This document shows positions 23,036 to 31,679 of a stretch of DNA of 32,234 nucleotides, in pieces. The translations under genes and the position numbers were made by a program. The notes beneath the pieces were generated by a model, which worked only from the letters and a program-made list of their open reading frames with translations, ran no database searches and was not told where the DNA came from. The DNA comes from an uncultured Lachnospiraceae bacterium (GTDB taxonomy: Bacteria; Bacillota; Clostridia; Lachnospirales; Lachnospiraceae), in assembly GCA_947175175.1 (NCBI GenBank), contig CAMWLV010000030.1, forward strand, positions 1 to 32,234. The letters run 5' to 3'. Each line of letters opens with the position of its first letter. Positions within the stretch are counted from its first letter, which is position 1.

Positions 23036-23203
23036 TTATTGTTCAGTCCTTTCACATATAGTATTTTGTACAGAAATAACCTCAAGCATTTCACCGAGCG
23101 CTCGTAGATTGGCAGCAAGAAGTTCCAGTTCCTCTTTCGTAAGGCATTCGGATAGCTGGCAGGCGATTGTAGAGAGAAAATAAAGACCAGAGCAATGATT
23201 CAT
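23036..23203 (-). CDS. Small Cys-containing protein (DUF6774-like)
   Basis: A 55-residue ORF starting MNHCSGLYFLSTIACQLSEC, then LTKEELELLAANLRALGEML, and ending with a Cys-containing tail. The pattern of a Cys-rich, mildly hydrophobic first helix followed by an LTKEELELLAANL helix matches a short protein family common in Lachnospiraceae (I recall it as DUF6774). Its function is unknown. Start: AAGGTG lies about 7 bases before the ATG on the minus strand. No signal peptide is evident. It lies between the Thg1 terminator and the uvrB promoter, oriented opposite to both. Confidence 0.7.
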   Translation of the reverse strand: MNHCSGLYFLSTIACQLSECLTKEELELLAANLRALGEMLEVISVQNTICERTEQ

Positions 23204-23309
23204 AGGAACACCTTATATGCTTTTAATATATAATATGCAAAAAGAGTTTGTGTGTTAATTTGTAAAGGCAAAGTAGCAAACAAAAGTTCCGAAAATATCT
23301 TCTTTTCTC

Positions 23310-23338
23310 TGTACAAATCTGAGGCTGTGTGCTATAAT
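23310..23338 (+). promoter_or_regulatory. Promoter of uvrB
   Basis: TGTACA (23310-23315), a 17-base spacer, and TATAAT (23333-23338) preceded by TGC, which makes an extended -10. Transcription would start near 23345, at the edge of an inverted repeat. Confidence 0.75.
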
Positions 23339-23356
23339 CATAAGTACTTTTTACTA

Positions 23357-23375
23357 TGCGAATGGAATATTCGCA
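23357..23375. repeat. Inverted repeat in the uvrB leader, possible SOS operator
   Basis: TGCGAAT (23357-23363) and ATTCGCA (23369-23375) are perfect 7-bp arms around GGAAT, just downstream of the promoter. The CGAA...TTCG core recalls Gram-positive LexA boxes, but the spacing is one base longer than the usual CGAACnnnnGTTCG. It may be an operator of another type. Confidence 0.4.
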
Positions 23376-23402
23376 ATGGATTTTGGAGGTGATTTTTGTT
23401 CT

Positions 23403-25394
23403 ATGTTGTTCAAACTTCGCAGTGAATACCAGCCGACAGGCGACCAGCCGGAGGCGATCAAAGAACTTGTGGACGGCTTCAAGGAAGGCAACCAATTCCA
23501 GACTTTGCTGGGTGTCACAGGTTCCGGCAAGACCTTCACAATGGCAAATATCATACAGGCGCTGCAAAAGCCCACTTTAGTAATAGCGCACAATAAGACA
23601 CTCGCTGCACAATTGTACGGCGAGTTCAAGGAATTTTTCCCTGAAAATGCGGTAGAATATTTTGTGTCCTACTATGATTATTATCAACCGGAGGCATATA
23701 TCCCGTCATCAGATACCTATATCGCAAAGGACTCGGCAGTGAACGACGAGATCGACAAGCTGAGGCTGTCTGCAACAGCATCTCTGACAGAGCGTAGAGA
23801 CGTTGTGGTAGTGGCCAGTGTCTCGTGCATCTACGGTCTGGGAAGTCCTGATGAGTACCAAGGAATGATGCTTTCTCTGAGACCTGGCATGACAAAGGAC
23901 AGAGACGAAGTGATCCGTGCTCTGATTGAGATGCAGTATGACCGAAATGACATGGAGCTTGACAGAGGGCGTTTCCGGGTGCACGGAGATGTGGTTGACA
24001 TTCACCCGGCACAAGGCGGCGAGTACTGGATACGAGTGGAATTTTTTGGAGATGAGATCGACCGTATTGCAGAGGTAGACCCAGTCACTAACAAGGTCAA
24101 CGCCACTCTAGAGCACACCACGATCTTTCCGGCATCGCACTACGTCGTGGCACCAGAGCGGATCGCCAAGGCGTGTGATGCCATTGAGGCAGAGATGAAG
24201 GAGCGTGTGCGCTATTTTAAGAGCGAGGACAAGCTTCTGGAGGCGCAGCGCATCTCGGAGCGGACAAACTTTGACATTGAGATGCTTCGTGAGACTGGAT
24301 TCTGCTCTGGGATTGAGAATTATTCAAGACATTTGAACGGAACCAAAGAGGGAGATCCACCGTATTGTCTGATGGATTTCTTTACAGAGGACTTTCTGAT
24401 TATCATTGATGAGTCGCACATGACGATTCCCCAGATCCGTGGAATGTATGCCGGCGACCGCTCGAGAAAAAATACACTTGTGGAATATGGTTTCCGGCTT
24501 CCGTCGGCATTGGACAACAGACCGCTCCGTTTCGAGGAATTTGAAGAAAAGATTGACCAGATGCTTTTTGTGTCTGCGACGCCAAATGAATATGAAAAAC
24601 AACATGAGCTGCTGCGCACGGAGCAGATCATCAGACCAACAGGACTGCTCGACCCGGAGATTGAAATACACCCTGTGGAGGGACAGATTGATGACTTGAT
24701 CGCACGTATCAATGCGGAGACAGAAAAGCATAACAAGGTGCTGGTGACAACACTGACAAAGCGTATGGCAGAGGATTTGACAAAATACATGTCTGAGGTA
24801 GGGATTCGCGTAAAGTATCTGCATTCAGATATCGACACGCTTGAGCGCGCTGAGATTATTCGCGATATGCGTCTTGATGTGTTCGACGTGCTAGTCGGAA
24901 TCAATCTGCTGCGCGAGGGACTTGATATTCCTGAGATATCGCTTGTGGCGATTCTTGATGCGGACAAGGAGGGATTTCTGCGCTCCGCGACTTCCCTGAT
25001 ACAGACAGTCGGACGAGCAGCGAGAAATGCGGAAGGGCATGTGATCATGTATGCCGATACGATCACGGATTCCATGCAGGTGACGCTGGAAGAGACAGCG
25101 AGAAGGCGTGCGATCCAGCAGAAGTATAATGAAGAGCATGGCATTACTCCGCAGACGATCAAGAAGGCAGTGCGGGATCTGATCAGCATTTCAAAGGCAG
25201 TAGCAAAAGAGGAGCAGAAATTTGCGAAAGATCCGGAGTCCATGGATGAGAAGGAACTGAGGAAACTCATTGACACGGTTGAGAAAAATATGCGTAAGGC
25301 AGCGGCAGACCTCAACTTTGAGGCAGCGATGGAGCTGCGTGACAAGATGATGGAACTTAAAAAACAGCTGCAGGATCTGACAGGCGGGTTATGA
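23403..25394 (+). CDS. uvrB: Excinuclease ABC subunit B
   Basis: The damage-verification helicase of nucleotide excision repair, which is loaded by UvrA and recruits UvrC. The 663-residue length is standard. Walker A is GVTGSGKT (37-44). The beta-hairpin is seen as [18 protein letters not shown], with Tyr residues that clamp the DNA. The DEAD-type box is DESHMT, and motif VI is QTVGRAARN. The C-terminal UVR coiled-coil ([22 protein letters not shown]) binds UvrC. The ATG at 23403 is preferred because [16 protein letters not shown] is the normal family N-terminus and GGAGGTGA lies 10 bases upstream. It leads the uvrB-uvrA pair. Confidence 0.97.
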   Translation: MLFKLRSEYQPTGDQPEAIKELVDGFKEGNQFQTLLGVTGSGKTFTMANIIQALQKPTLVIAHNKTLAAQLYGEFKEFFPENAVEYFVSYYDYYQPEAYIPSSDTYIAKDSAVNDEIDKLRLSATASLTERRDVVVVASVSCIYGLGSPDEYQGMMLSLRPGMTKDRDEVIRALIEMQYDRNDMELDRGRFRVHGDVVDIHPAQGGEYWIRVEFFGDEIDRIAEVDPVTNKVNATLEHTTIFPASHYVVAPERIAKACDAIEAEMKERVRYFKSEDKLLEAQRISERTNFDIEMLRETGFCSGIENYSRHLNGTKEGDPPYCLMDFFTEDFLIIIDESHMTIPQIRGMYAGDRSRKNTLVEYGFRLPSALDNRPLRFEEFEEKIDQMLFVSATPNEYEKQHELLRTEQIIRPTGLLDPEIEIHPVEGQIDDLIARINAETEKHNKVLVTTLTKRMAEDLTKYMSEVGIRVKYLHSDIDTLERAEIIRDMRLDVFDVLVGINLLREGLDIPEISLVAILDADKEGFLRSATSLIQTVGRAARNAEGHVIMYADTITDSMQVTLEETARRRAIQQKYNEEHGITPQTIKKAVRDLISISKAVAKEEQKFAKDPESMDEKELRKLIDTVEKNMRKAAADLNFEAAMELRDKMMELKKQLQDLTGGL

Positions 25395-25485
25395 TGCACA
25401 TGGATGCAAAACGGCTGGCGTGCAGGCAGAGGGAAGGACACACGTTGCCTGATTATAATACATTTTAGAAAGGTATGGTACGAAA

Positions 25486-28353
25486 ATGGACAGAGAACAA
25501 CTCAAAATGCTTCCAAAGGGAGAAATCATCAAGATTCGTGGGGCGAATGAACACAACCTGAAAAATATTGATCTGGACATTCCAAGAAATAAATTTGTCG
25601 TGTTGACAGGATTGTCTGGTTCTGGTAAGTCCTCCCTAGCATTTGACACGATCTACGCGGAAGGGCAGAGGAGATATATGGAGTCGTTGTCATCCTATGC
25701 CAGACAGTTTTTGGGACAAATGGAAAAGCCAAATGTGGAGCGCATAGAGGGGTTGTCGCCGGCGATCTCGATCGACCAGAAGTCCACCAACCGAAATCCG
25801 CGCTCAACAGTCGGTACTGTGACAGAGATTTATGATTACTTTAGGCTGTTATATGCGCGGATCGGGATACCACACTGTCCAAACTGCGGCAGGGAGATTA
25901 AGCGCCAGACGGTAGACCAGATGGTAGACCAGATCATGGAGCTGCCGCAGGGCACGAAGCTTCAGCTTCTTGCGCCGGTGGTGCGCGGCAGAAAGGGTGA
26001 ACACGTTAAGGTGCTTGACCGTGCCAAAAAAAGCGGATATGTGCGTGTCCGGATCGACGGAAATTTGTATGATCTGTCAGAGGAGATCAAACTAGAGAAA
26101 AACATCAAGCACAATATTGAGATCATTGTGGACAGGATTGTCGTAAAAGAAGGCGTTGAGCGGAGACTGACAGATTCCATCGAGAATGTCATGGCACTTT
26201 CCGACGGACTGTTGATGGTCGATGTGATCGACGGAGAGATGATGAATTTCTCTGACAGTTTTGCCTGTCCTGACTGCAATATCAGCATCGATGAGGTGGA
26301 GCCGAGAAGCTTTTCGTTCAACAATCCATTCGGTGCCTGCCCAGAGTGTTTCGGGCTTGGTTATAAGATGGAGTTTGATATTGATCTGATCATACCAGAT
26401 AAAAGCCTTAGTATCAATCAGGGTGCGATTGCTGTCATGGGCTGGCAGTCGTGTGCGGACAAGGGAAGCTTTACAAATGCGATTTTGCAGGCTTTGTGCA
26501 AGGAATATGATTTTTCTCTTGACACACCGTTCGAAGAGTTATCGGATAGGGTAAAGGATGTACTGGTCTACGGAACAAAGGGGAAAGAAGTAACGGTACA
26601 TTACAAAGGACAGCGCGGTGAGGGGACTTATCCGGTGGCATTTGAGGGATTGATCAGAAATGTAGAGCGCAGATACAGGGAGACTGCGTCTGAAGGGATC
26701 AAGCAGGAGTATGAGACTTTTATGCGTATCACTCCCTGTAAGGAATGCGGTGGCAGGCGTCTGAAGAAAAGTTCGCTGTCTGTGACCGTCTGCGGTAAGA
26801 ATATTTATGAGATCACTTCTATGTCCATCACAAATCTTTACAGTTTTCTGGACACGATGGAGCTGACAAAACAGCAGCAGCTGATCGGCAAGCGTATCCT
26901 GAAAGAAATACGGGCGAGGGTAGGATTTCTTGCAAGTGTCGGGCTGGAATACCTGTGTCTGTCAAGGGGAACAGCTTCTCTGTCAGGCGGTGAGGCACAG
27001 CGTATCAGACTGGCAACGCAGATTGGTTCTGGGCTTGTCGGCGTCTGTTATATCTTGGATGAGCCGAGTATCGGACTGCATCAGAGGGACAATGACAAGC
27101 TATTGGCGGCTCTTCGCAATCTGCAGGGACTTGGAAACACGCTAATCGTCGTGGAACATGACGAGGATACTATGCTGGCGGCGGATCATGTGATTGATAT
27201 TGGACCAGGTGCCGGAGAGCATGGGGGAGAAGTGATCGCACAGGGAACAGCGCAGGAGATCATGCAGGTGCCGGAATCCGTCACAGGACAGTATCTGAGC
27301 GGGAAAATACAGATTCCTGTGCCGGAGTGCAGGAGAAAGCCAACGGGCTGGCTGGCGGTAAAAGGAGCGGCAGAGAACAACCTCAAAAATATTGACGTGA
27401 AGTTTCCGCTTGGTGTGTTTACCTGTGTGACAGGTGTGTCAGGTTCTGGCAAGTCGTCTCTGGTAAATGAGATCTTGTACAAGTATCTGGCAAAAAAATT
27501 GAACAGGGCGCGTACTTTACCAGGTAAGTTCAAGAAAATAGAAGGGGTGGAACAGCTTGACAAGGTGATTGCCATTGACCAGTCACCGATCGGCAGGACA
27601 CCGCGGTCAAATCCAGCTACTTACACAGGTGTGTTTGACCAGATCAGGGATCTGTTTGCCTCGACTGTCGATGCGAAGGCAAAAGGATACAGCAAAGGAC
27701 GTTTTAGCTTTAATGTGAAGGGCGGACGATGCGAGGCGTGCGGCGGCGATGGCATTATCAAGATTGAGATGCATTTTCTGCCAGATGTGTATGTGCCGTG
27801 TGAGGTTTGTCAGGGAAGGCGCTACAATCGAGAGACACTTGATGTAAAATATAAAGGAAAGAGTATCTATGATGTGCTGGACATGACAGTCGAGGAGGCA
27901 ATGACATTTTTTGAGCCAGTTCCTTCTATTAGAAGAAAGATCGAGACTCTGTATGATGTGGGACTCTCTTATATCAAGCTGGGCCAGCCTTCAACTACGC
28001 TGTCGGGCGGCGAGGCGCAGCGCATCAAGCTGGCGACGGAACTAAGCCGCAGAAGTACAGGGAAGACCATTTATATTCTGGACGAGCCGACGACAGGACT
28101 TCACTTTGCAGATGTGCATAAACTTGTTGAGATCCTGCAGCGTCTTGCGGAGGGAGGCAACACCGTGATTGTCATTGAGCACAATCTTGATGTGATCAAG
28201 ACGGCGGACTATATCATTGACATTGGACCAGAGGGAGGAGATGGCGGCGGAACGGTGATTGCCGAGGGCACACCAGAGCACATTGCCAAGTGTCCGCATT
28301 CTTACACAGGAATCTATGTCAAGAGAATGTTGGAGCGGGCAAAAAATAAATAA
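25486..28353 (+). CDS. uvrA: Excinuclease ABC subunit A
   Basis: The DNA-damage sensor of nucleotide excision repair. The 955-residue protein has two ABC modules. First Walker A is GLSGSGKS (42-49), with Cys pairs CPNCG and CPDC/CPEC for zinc fingers. Second Walker A is GVSGSGKS, with a zinc module CEACGGDG ... [10 protein letters not shown]. Signatures LSGGEAQRI occur twice, and Walker B is LDEPTTGLH at the C-terminus and LDEPSIGLH in the first module. It follows uvrB by 91 bases. That gap holds a possible weak promoter, TATAAT at 25454-25459, so uvrA may also be expressed alone. The ATG at 25486 follows AAAGG. Confidence 0.97.
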   Translation: MDREQLKMLPKGEIIKIRGANEHNLKNIDLDIPRNKFVVLTGLSGSGKSSLAFDTIYAEGQRRYMESLSSYARQFLGQMEKPNVERIEGLSPAISIDQKSTNRNPRSTVGTVTEIYDYFRLLYARIGIPHCPNCGREIKRQTVDQMVDQIMELPQGTKLQLLAPVVRGRKGEHVKVLDRAKKSGYVRVRIDGNLYDLSEEIKLEKNIKHNIEIIVDRIVVKEGVERRLTDSIENVMALSDGLLMVDVIDGEMMNFSDSFACPDCNISIDEVEPRSFSFNNPFGACPECFGLGYKMEFDIDLIIPDKSLSINQGAIAVMGWQSCADKGSFTNAILQALCKEYDFSLDTPFEELSDRVKDVLVYGTKGKEVTVHYKGQRGEGTYPVAFEGLIRNVERRYRETASEGIKQEYETFMRITPCKECGGRRLKKSSLSVTVCGKNIYEITSMSITNLYSFLDTMELTKQQQLIGKRILKEIRARVGFLASVGLEYLCLSRGTASLSGGEAQRIRLATQIGSGLVGVCYILDEPSIGLHQRDNDKLLAALRNLQGLGNTLIVVEHDEDTMLAADHVIDIGPGAGEHGGEVIAQGTAQEIMQVPESVTGQYLSGKIQIPVPECRRKPTGWLAVKGAAENNLKNIDVKFPLGVFTCVTGVSGSGKSSLVNEILYKYLAKKLNRARTLPGKFKKIEGVEQLDKVIAIDQSPIGRTPRSNPATYTGVFDQIRDLFASTVDAKAKGYSKGRFSFNVKGGRCEACGGDGIIKIEMHFLPDVYVPCEVCQGRRYNRETLDVKYKGKSIYDVLDMTVEEAMTFFEPVPSIRRKIETLYDVGLSYIKLGQPSTTLSGGEAQRIKLATELSRRSTGKTIYILDEPTTGLHFADVHKLVEILQRLAEGGNTVIVIEHNLDVIKTADYIIDIGPEGGDGGGTVIAEGTPEHIAKCPHSYTGIYVKRMLERAKNK

Positions 28354-28374
28354 GTGGGAGCTTGCGGAGAAATC

Positions 28375-28429
28375 TTGGGAATTTCATAGAACAAGAGGTT
28401 TTGGAAATGGGAGCAGATTACAATATACT
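28375..28429 (+). promoter_or_regulatory. Promoter and candidate operator of the first XRE-family regulator
   Basis: TTGGAA (28401-28406), a 17-base spacer, and TATACT (28424-28429) make a good sigma-A promoter starting near 28436. Just upstream is a box TTGGGAATTTCATAG (28375-28389). It shares 12 of 15 positions with TTGGAAATTCCATAA (30669-30683) at the permease promoter. A start near 28436 rules out the in-frame ATG at 28430 as the translation start. Confidence 0.6.
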
Positions 28430-28468
28430 ATGGATAAAAATATTTTTGTGGAAAATGATAGGCATATT

Positions 28469-29449
28469 ATGGAAATCAATTCGGCGGGTGTCGTGTTGGC
28501 CTACTATAGAAATAAATATAGTTTGACATTGGAACAGGTGTGTGATGGGATCTGCTCCGTCAGTAAACTGCTGCGGATGGAGAAGGGAATAAGATGTGTG
28601 GATTCCTTGACAAGCAGTCAGCTTCTGGAGAGGATTGGAAAGACGGCAGACCAGTTTGAGCAGCTCTTAAATGATGAGGATTATGGACTGTGGCGTGCAA
28701 GGGAATCTATAAGGAAGAGCATACAGCAGAGGAAGTATGGGAAAGTGAAGGAAGATCTGGCATCATATCGCACTATGAAAAATAACGCCCCCAATCTGCA
28801 TGAACAGTTCTGCCTTTACCAGGAGGTTATGATGAAAGCAGAGCGGTTAAGAAGTGTCGGGAGAGTCCATTATGTTCCACAGGACGAACAGGCTGAACTG
28901 TGCGAAACAGCACTGCGTGCATTGCATCTAACAAAGCCTGCGTTTGTGTTTTGCGGTAGTGGGGAGAGACAATTGTATACATCAACGGAGATAGAACTCA
29001 TATTGCTTGTAGTTCACTATGGAACATACTGCACGGATACTCAGACAGAGGATATGCTCTTGAATCTGTTTCGGCATGTAGATTATTATTATTTGGAACG
29101 AGAGAGGCAGAAAATCGGATATTTGATCCTCGAAGAGCTGATTGAGCTGGCACAAAAACTGCAGGACTGGGATAAAGAGTTGGATTACATAGATAAGGGT
29201 ATTGACTTTGTTGTGCAGGGAAGGGAGATAACAGGGGTGGCCAGGCTGCATTTTCTTAAGGCCCAGGCATTACAGCGTCAGTGTGGGGCAGCTCTCGCGG
29301 AGGACAATGTATTCAGGAAGGAAATTCAGAGAGAATGCCTGATGGCATACAGTGTCTGTGAAGTGTTTGGTGATGTGTGTCTGATGGAGGCGATCAAGCG
29401 ATTCTGTGAGGAGGAATTGAAATGGCAAATTACAAGGCTGGAGATGTGA
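28469..29449 (+). CDS. XRE-family HTH regulator with helical-repeat domain (RRNPP-like), first of a pair
   Basis: A 326-residue protein. The N-terminal helix-turn-helix reads LAYYRNKYSLTLEQVCDGICSVSKLLRMEKGIR, the Cro/CI-like HTH found in PlcR/Rgg-type regulators. The remaining 250 residues are helical and probably TPR-like (KYGKVKEDLASYRTMK; LILEELIELAQKLQDWDKELDYIDKGIDF). In RRNPP regulators such repeats bind a signalling peptide. The ATG at 28469 is preferred because the promoter starts after the earlier in-frame ATG at 28430, although its RBS is weak. It overlaps the second regulator by 28 bases. The target and ligand are unknown. Confidence 0.75.
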   Translation: MEINSAGVVLAYYRNKYSLTLEQVCDGICSVSKLLRMEKGIRCVDSLTSSQLLERIGKTADQFEQLLNDEDYGLWRARESIRKSIQQRKYGKVKEDLASYRTMKNNAPNLHEQFCLYQEVMMKAERLRSVGRVHYVPQDEQAELCETALRALHLTKPAFVFCGSGERQLYTSTEIELILLVVHYGTYCTDTQTEDMLLNLFRHVDYYYLERERQKIGYLILEELIELAQKLQDWDKELDYIDKGIDFVVQGREITGVARLHFLKAQALQRQCGAALAEDNVFRKEIQRECLMAYSVCEVFGDVCLMEAIKRFCEEELKWQITRLEM

Positions 29450-30378
29450 TCCGCCTGACGAGGAATGCGGTCGGAATGACACAGGAAGAGCTGAGTAACG
29501 GAATCTGTTCTGTGGAGACATTGTCACGCATTGAAAACAATAGACATAAGATCAAGCGTGAAACATACAGAAAACTCATGGAGAAGATGGGACGTGGAGT
29601 GCATGACAACTGTGCGCTCTGCATGGGTCGGGATATGTCACTGCTGGAGGAATATATCATGTTTGAGGATGCCATGGCAAAACGGGAGTATAGTGTCGCA
29701 GAGCGGTATCTGGCACATATCAGGGAGAAAATATCAGGTTCTCTGGTGGACAGGCAGTATCTGAAAAGAGTAGAGAACTTTTTGGGGTATGATATGAAGA
29801 GGATTGATGCGCAAGAATGTATGTCGCAGCTGCATGTGGCAATGAAAATGACAGTTCCGGACTATGAGTGTTATCTGTGGGGGGAGAAGCGCGATAAAGT
29901 ATATCCGTACAGGGAGCAGGAAATATTGATTCTTATGGGGATTGGAAATACATATTATGATATGAATGAAATGGATAAAGCCATTTGGGTATATGAGACG
30001 ATTATAAAGAGTCTGGATGCTGGATATATGGATGCGAAAAATGTGGAGGAATTGAAGCTTATCAATTTGGCGAATTTAGTACGACCGCTCGGAAAGCTGG
30101 AACGATACGAAGAAGCGTTGTCAAAGGCAGAAGAAGGTTTAGATATGGCAGTCAGCCAGAGGTATGCACATGCATTGGTTGAATTGTTGATGGGAGTGGC
30201 GTGGAACAAGTTAAAACTGGCTAAAAAGATGGAGGATTCCAAGCTGCAGAAACAAGAATTGAAAGAATCAAATAGAATGATGCGGCAGGCATATTATATT
30301 GCCGCCGCAAGGAAAGATGTGCACAACCAAAAACTCATCAATGAAAATCTTAAATATCATTTTGGCGAGGAGATATAA
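29422..30378 (+). CDS. XRE-family HTH regulator with TPR domain (RRNPP-like), second of a pair
   Basis: A 318-residue regulator. The HTH (residues 5-45) reads IRLTRNAVGMTQEELSNGICSVETLSRIENNRHK and shares the GICSVxxLxRxE recognition segment with the preceding gene. Its C-terminal region has TPR-like helices: IGNTYYDMNEMDKAIWVYETII and LEELGKLERYEEALSKAEEGL-type segments (positions about 168-245). The two regulators are clearly homologous but diverged. GAGGAGGA precedes the ATG at 29422, which lies inside the first regulator gene. Its stop region overlaps the 3' end of a minus-strand peptide ORF and the terminator at 30453. A peptide-sensing role is inferred from the domain pattern and the neighbouring ORF. 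Confidence 0.85.
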   Translation: MANYKAGDVIRLTRNAVGMTQEELSNGICSVETLSRIENNRHKIKRETYRKLMEKMGRGVHDNCALCMGRDMSLLEEYIMFEDAMAKREYSVAERYLAHIREKISGSLVDRQYLKRVENFLGYDMKRIDAQECMSQLHVAMKMTVPDYECYLWGEKRDKVYPYREQEILILMGIGNTYYDMNEMDKAIWVYETIIKSLDAGYMDAKNVEELKLINLANLVRPLGKLERYEEALSKAEEGLDMAVSQRYAHALVELLMGVAWNKLKLAKKMEDSKLQKQELKESNRMMRQAYYIAAARKDVHNQKLINENLKYHFGEEI

Positions 30379-30514
30379 AAAAATGAGTTTCTGTTTTAGA
30401 GGAATATTCAGGTTCGCTACAACGGCTGTATTGTGGACTGACATAGAGAATCATGAGCATCAGTATAAAGGTGCTCATTTTTTTGATTTTGTTTAAGGAC
30501 TTTTTGTTCTTCAT
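30350..30514 (-). CDS. Candidate exported peptide precursor
   Basis: A 54-codon ORF on the minus strand. A near-consensus AGGAGG lies 8 bases before its ATG. The N-terminus has seven Lys residues in 12, then a hydrophobic FILMLMILYV, then SPQYS, as in a signal peptide or peptide-pheromone precursor. The C-terminal 24 residues (EPEYSSKTETHFFISPRQ, then NDI) would be exported. Two TTGACA elements lie upstream, each in an arm of the 50-bp palindrome or nearby. It overlaps the 3' end of the regulator at 29422 by 29 bases and contains the regulator's terminator on the other strand. No homologue is recognised, and the ORF could be incidental. Confidence 0.5.
   Translation of the reverse strand: MKNKKSLNKIKKMSTFILMLMILYVSPQYSRCSEPEYSSKTETHFFISPRQNDI
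30453..30484 (+). terminator. Intrinsic terminator of the regulator pair
   Basis: ATGAGCA (30453-30459) pairs with TGCTCAT (30472-30478) around a 12-base loop, followed by a T-run to 30484. It lies within the minus-strand peptide ORF, so the same DNA would encode part of its hydrophobic core. Confidence 0.8.
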
Positions 30515-30567
30515 ATATAAAACCTCCTGGAACAGATAATAATTTATTTTATCATGTATTTTGCGCA

Positions 30568-30617
30568 ACCACCATGTCAAAACTGGAAAAATATTTTTCC
30601 GGTTTTGACATGGTGGT
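30568..30617. repeat. 50-bp near-perfect palindrome with divergent TTGACA elements
   Basis: The 25-bp arms (30568-30592 and 30593-30617) differ at one position (T/C at 30584 against its partner). Each arm carries TTGACA pointing outward: minus at 30580-30575, with CATGAT 18 bases on (30556-30551), and plus at 30605-30610, with TAAAAT 15 bases on (30626-30631). A second minus-strand promoter, TTGACA (30650-30645)-17-TATGAC (30627-30622), would start transcription in the palindrome. It is likely the shared control region of the peptide ORF and the permease genes. It has no outer T-run and is not a standard terminator. Confidence 0.8.
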
Positions 30618-30660
30618 ATTTGTCATAAAATGGTATATTAAAGGTGTCAAGCTTGAACAA

Positions 30661-30689
30661 ATAATATTTTGGAAATTCCATAATATAAT
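30661..30689 (+). promoter_or_regulatory. Permease operon promoter overlapped by an inverted repeat
   Basis: TATAAT lies at 30684-30689. No good -35 is found at 16-18 bases. Centred on 30675, an inverted repeat (core TGGAAATTCCA at 30670-30680) pairs at 12 of 14 positions out to 30661/30689. Such placement over the spacer and -10 fits control by a DNA-binding regulator, plausibly one of the two XRE-type proteins. Confidence 0.55.
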
Positions 30690-30748
30690 AAGATTTTTGG
30701 CTATTAGAAAAATGGAATTAACTGAAAAAACAGATGGGAGATGAAACT

Positions 30749-30820
30749 ATGTTGAGAACTTGGGGAAATTAATAATCTGATATCAGCATGAGTGTTATCT
30801 GTTTGTCAGAAACACTCATG
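30749..30820 (+). promoter_or_regulatory. Leader with a 7-codon ORF and a 10-bp hairpin
   Basis: GGGAG lies 9 bases before an ATG at 30749, which encodes MLRTWGN and stops at 30772. Fifteen bases later, CATGAGTGTT (30787-30796) and AACACTCATG (30811-30820) form a perfect 10-bp stem. The stretch after it (TTGTTGCTTTG) is a weak T-rich tract. This resembles a leader-peptide attenuator between the promoter and the first permease gene, but a chance ORF is possible. Confidence 0.35.
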
Positions 30821-30919
30821 TTGTTGCTTTGCGAAATGAAGTGGGAGAAGTTCAGGAGATCGTAGCTGTATCACATTATATTATGAATAGTTCCTTAGGG
30901 ATTGGGAAAGAGGGAATAG

Positions 30920-31666
30920 ATGTTAGTAGGGATTATAAAAATTCAGTTTTGCAAACTCAGGGTATATAGAGGTTCATTGATCATTAATTTCTTTTTTTCG
31001 ATACTGGCTGTATATATAACATACACACTCTATAGTTTATTGCTAAACGATCAACATTCGCAGTTGTATTTATTAGCTTATTCAACATTGTCGATTGTAA
31101 TACAACAGTCTATGGCGATTGTTCGGATTCCAGAATTTTGCAAAAATATTAAGAAAGGGACTATTGCTAAATATTACAAGTATCCAGTTTCTGTGTATTT
31201 CCAGTTTATTTGTGAGGAGATGGGCAATTCTTTATATTCTTTGCTAGGATCAGGAGTATTGATGATTCTTGTCTTTGTAATATGTAAGAGAGATGTTTGT
31301 TCTATTATTTTGTTCACATTCTCATTGGTTTTGTCAGCACTGTTAGCGGTGGTGTTTACTTTGAATGTCTATAGCATTACATTTCTTTTTTGGAATTATA
31401 AGAGTTCTAAAGCAATATTAACTGCGCTGAGCAGTTTGTTTTCTGGATCAATGATTCCGTTGGTGCTGCTGCCTGATTGGTTTTGCAAAATAGCATACAA
31501 CACTCCATTTGCGTATATGGTGGATTTGCCAATTCGGATGTTGTTAGATTATAATAAGCCAGTTGAGTATTTGGTTTTACAATTAGTATGGATTTTCGTT
31601 TTGATTGTGATTGGATTTGTCATATATAATATAGTAGAATCTAAAATAAATGTTTATGGCGGATAG
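30920..31666 (+). CDS. ABC-2 type transporter permease
   Basis: A 248-residue membrane protein with about six TM helices: LIINFFFSILAVYITYTLYS, LYSLLGSGVLMILVFVI, IILFTFSLVLSALLAVVFTL, LSSLFSGSMIPLVLLPDW and VLQLVWIFVLIVIGFVIYN among them. The FSGSMIPLVLLPDWF..AYNTPFAYMVDLPIRM order is typical of the uncharacterised two-permease ABC-2 systems (COG4587-like). In those systems two permeases pair with one ATPase. GAGGGA lies 7 bases before the ATG at 30920. The second permease begins 13 bases after its stop. The substrate is unknown; a peptide or lipid-type export role is possible given the nearby peptide ORF. The region is AT-rich compared with the uvr genes. Confidence 0.85.
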   Translation: MLVGIIKIQFCKLRVYRGSLIINFFFSILAVYITYTLYSLLLNDQHSQLYLLAYSTLSIVIQQSMAIVRIPEFCKNIKKGTIAKYYKYPVSVYFQFICEEMGNSLYSLLGSGVLMILVFVICKRDVCSIILFTFSLVLSALLAVVFTLNVYSITFLFWNYKSSKAILTALSSLFSGSMIPLVLLPDWFCKIAYNTPFAYMVDLPIRMLLDYNKPVEYLVLQLVWIFVLIVIGFVIYNIVESKINVYGG

Positions 31667-31679
31667 GAGTAGAGGAGAT

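Noticed and set aside
24320-25441. 373-codon open frame on the minus strand opposite uvrB
   Set aside because: It has no RBS, is Ser/Ile-rich low-quality sequence, and lies wholly antisense to a conserved gene; it is a shadow frame.
134-28796. 13-base match AACGCCCCCAATC at 134-146 and 28784-28796
   Set aside because: A single short match, one copy inside a coding region, with no flanking similarity; taken as chance.
30781-30970. Stop-free + frame of about 60 codons in the permease leader (HVVALRNEVGEVQEIVAVSHY)
   Set aside because: No start codon with an RBS and no family recognised; it overlaps the start of the first permease out of frame.
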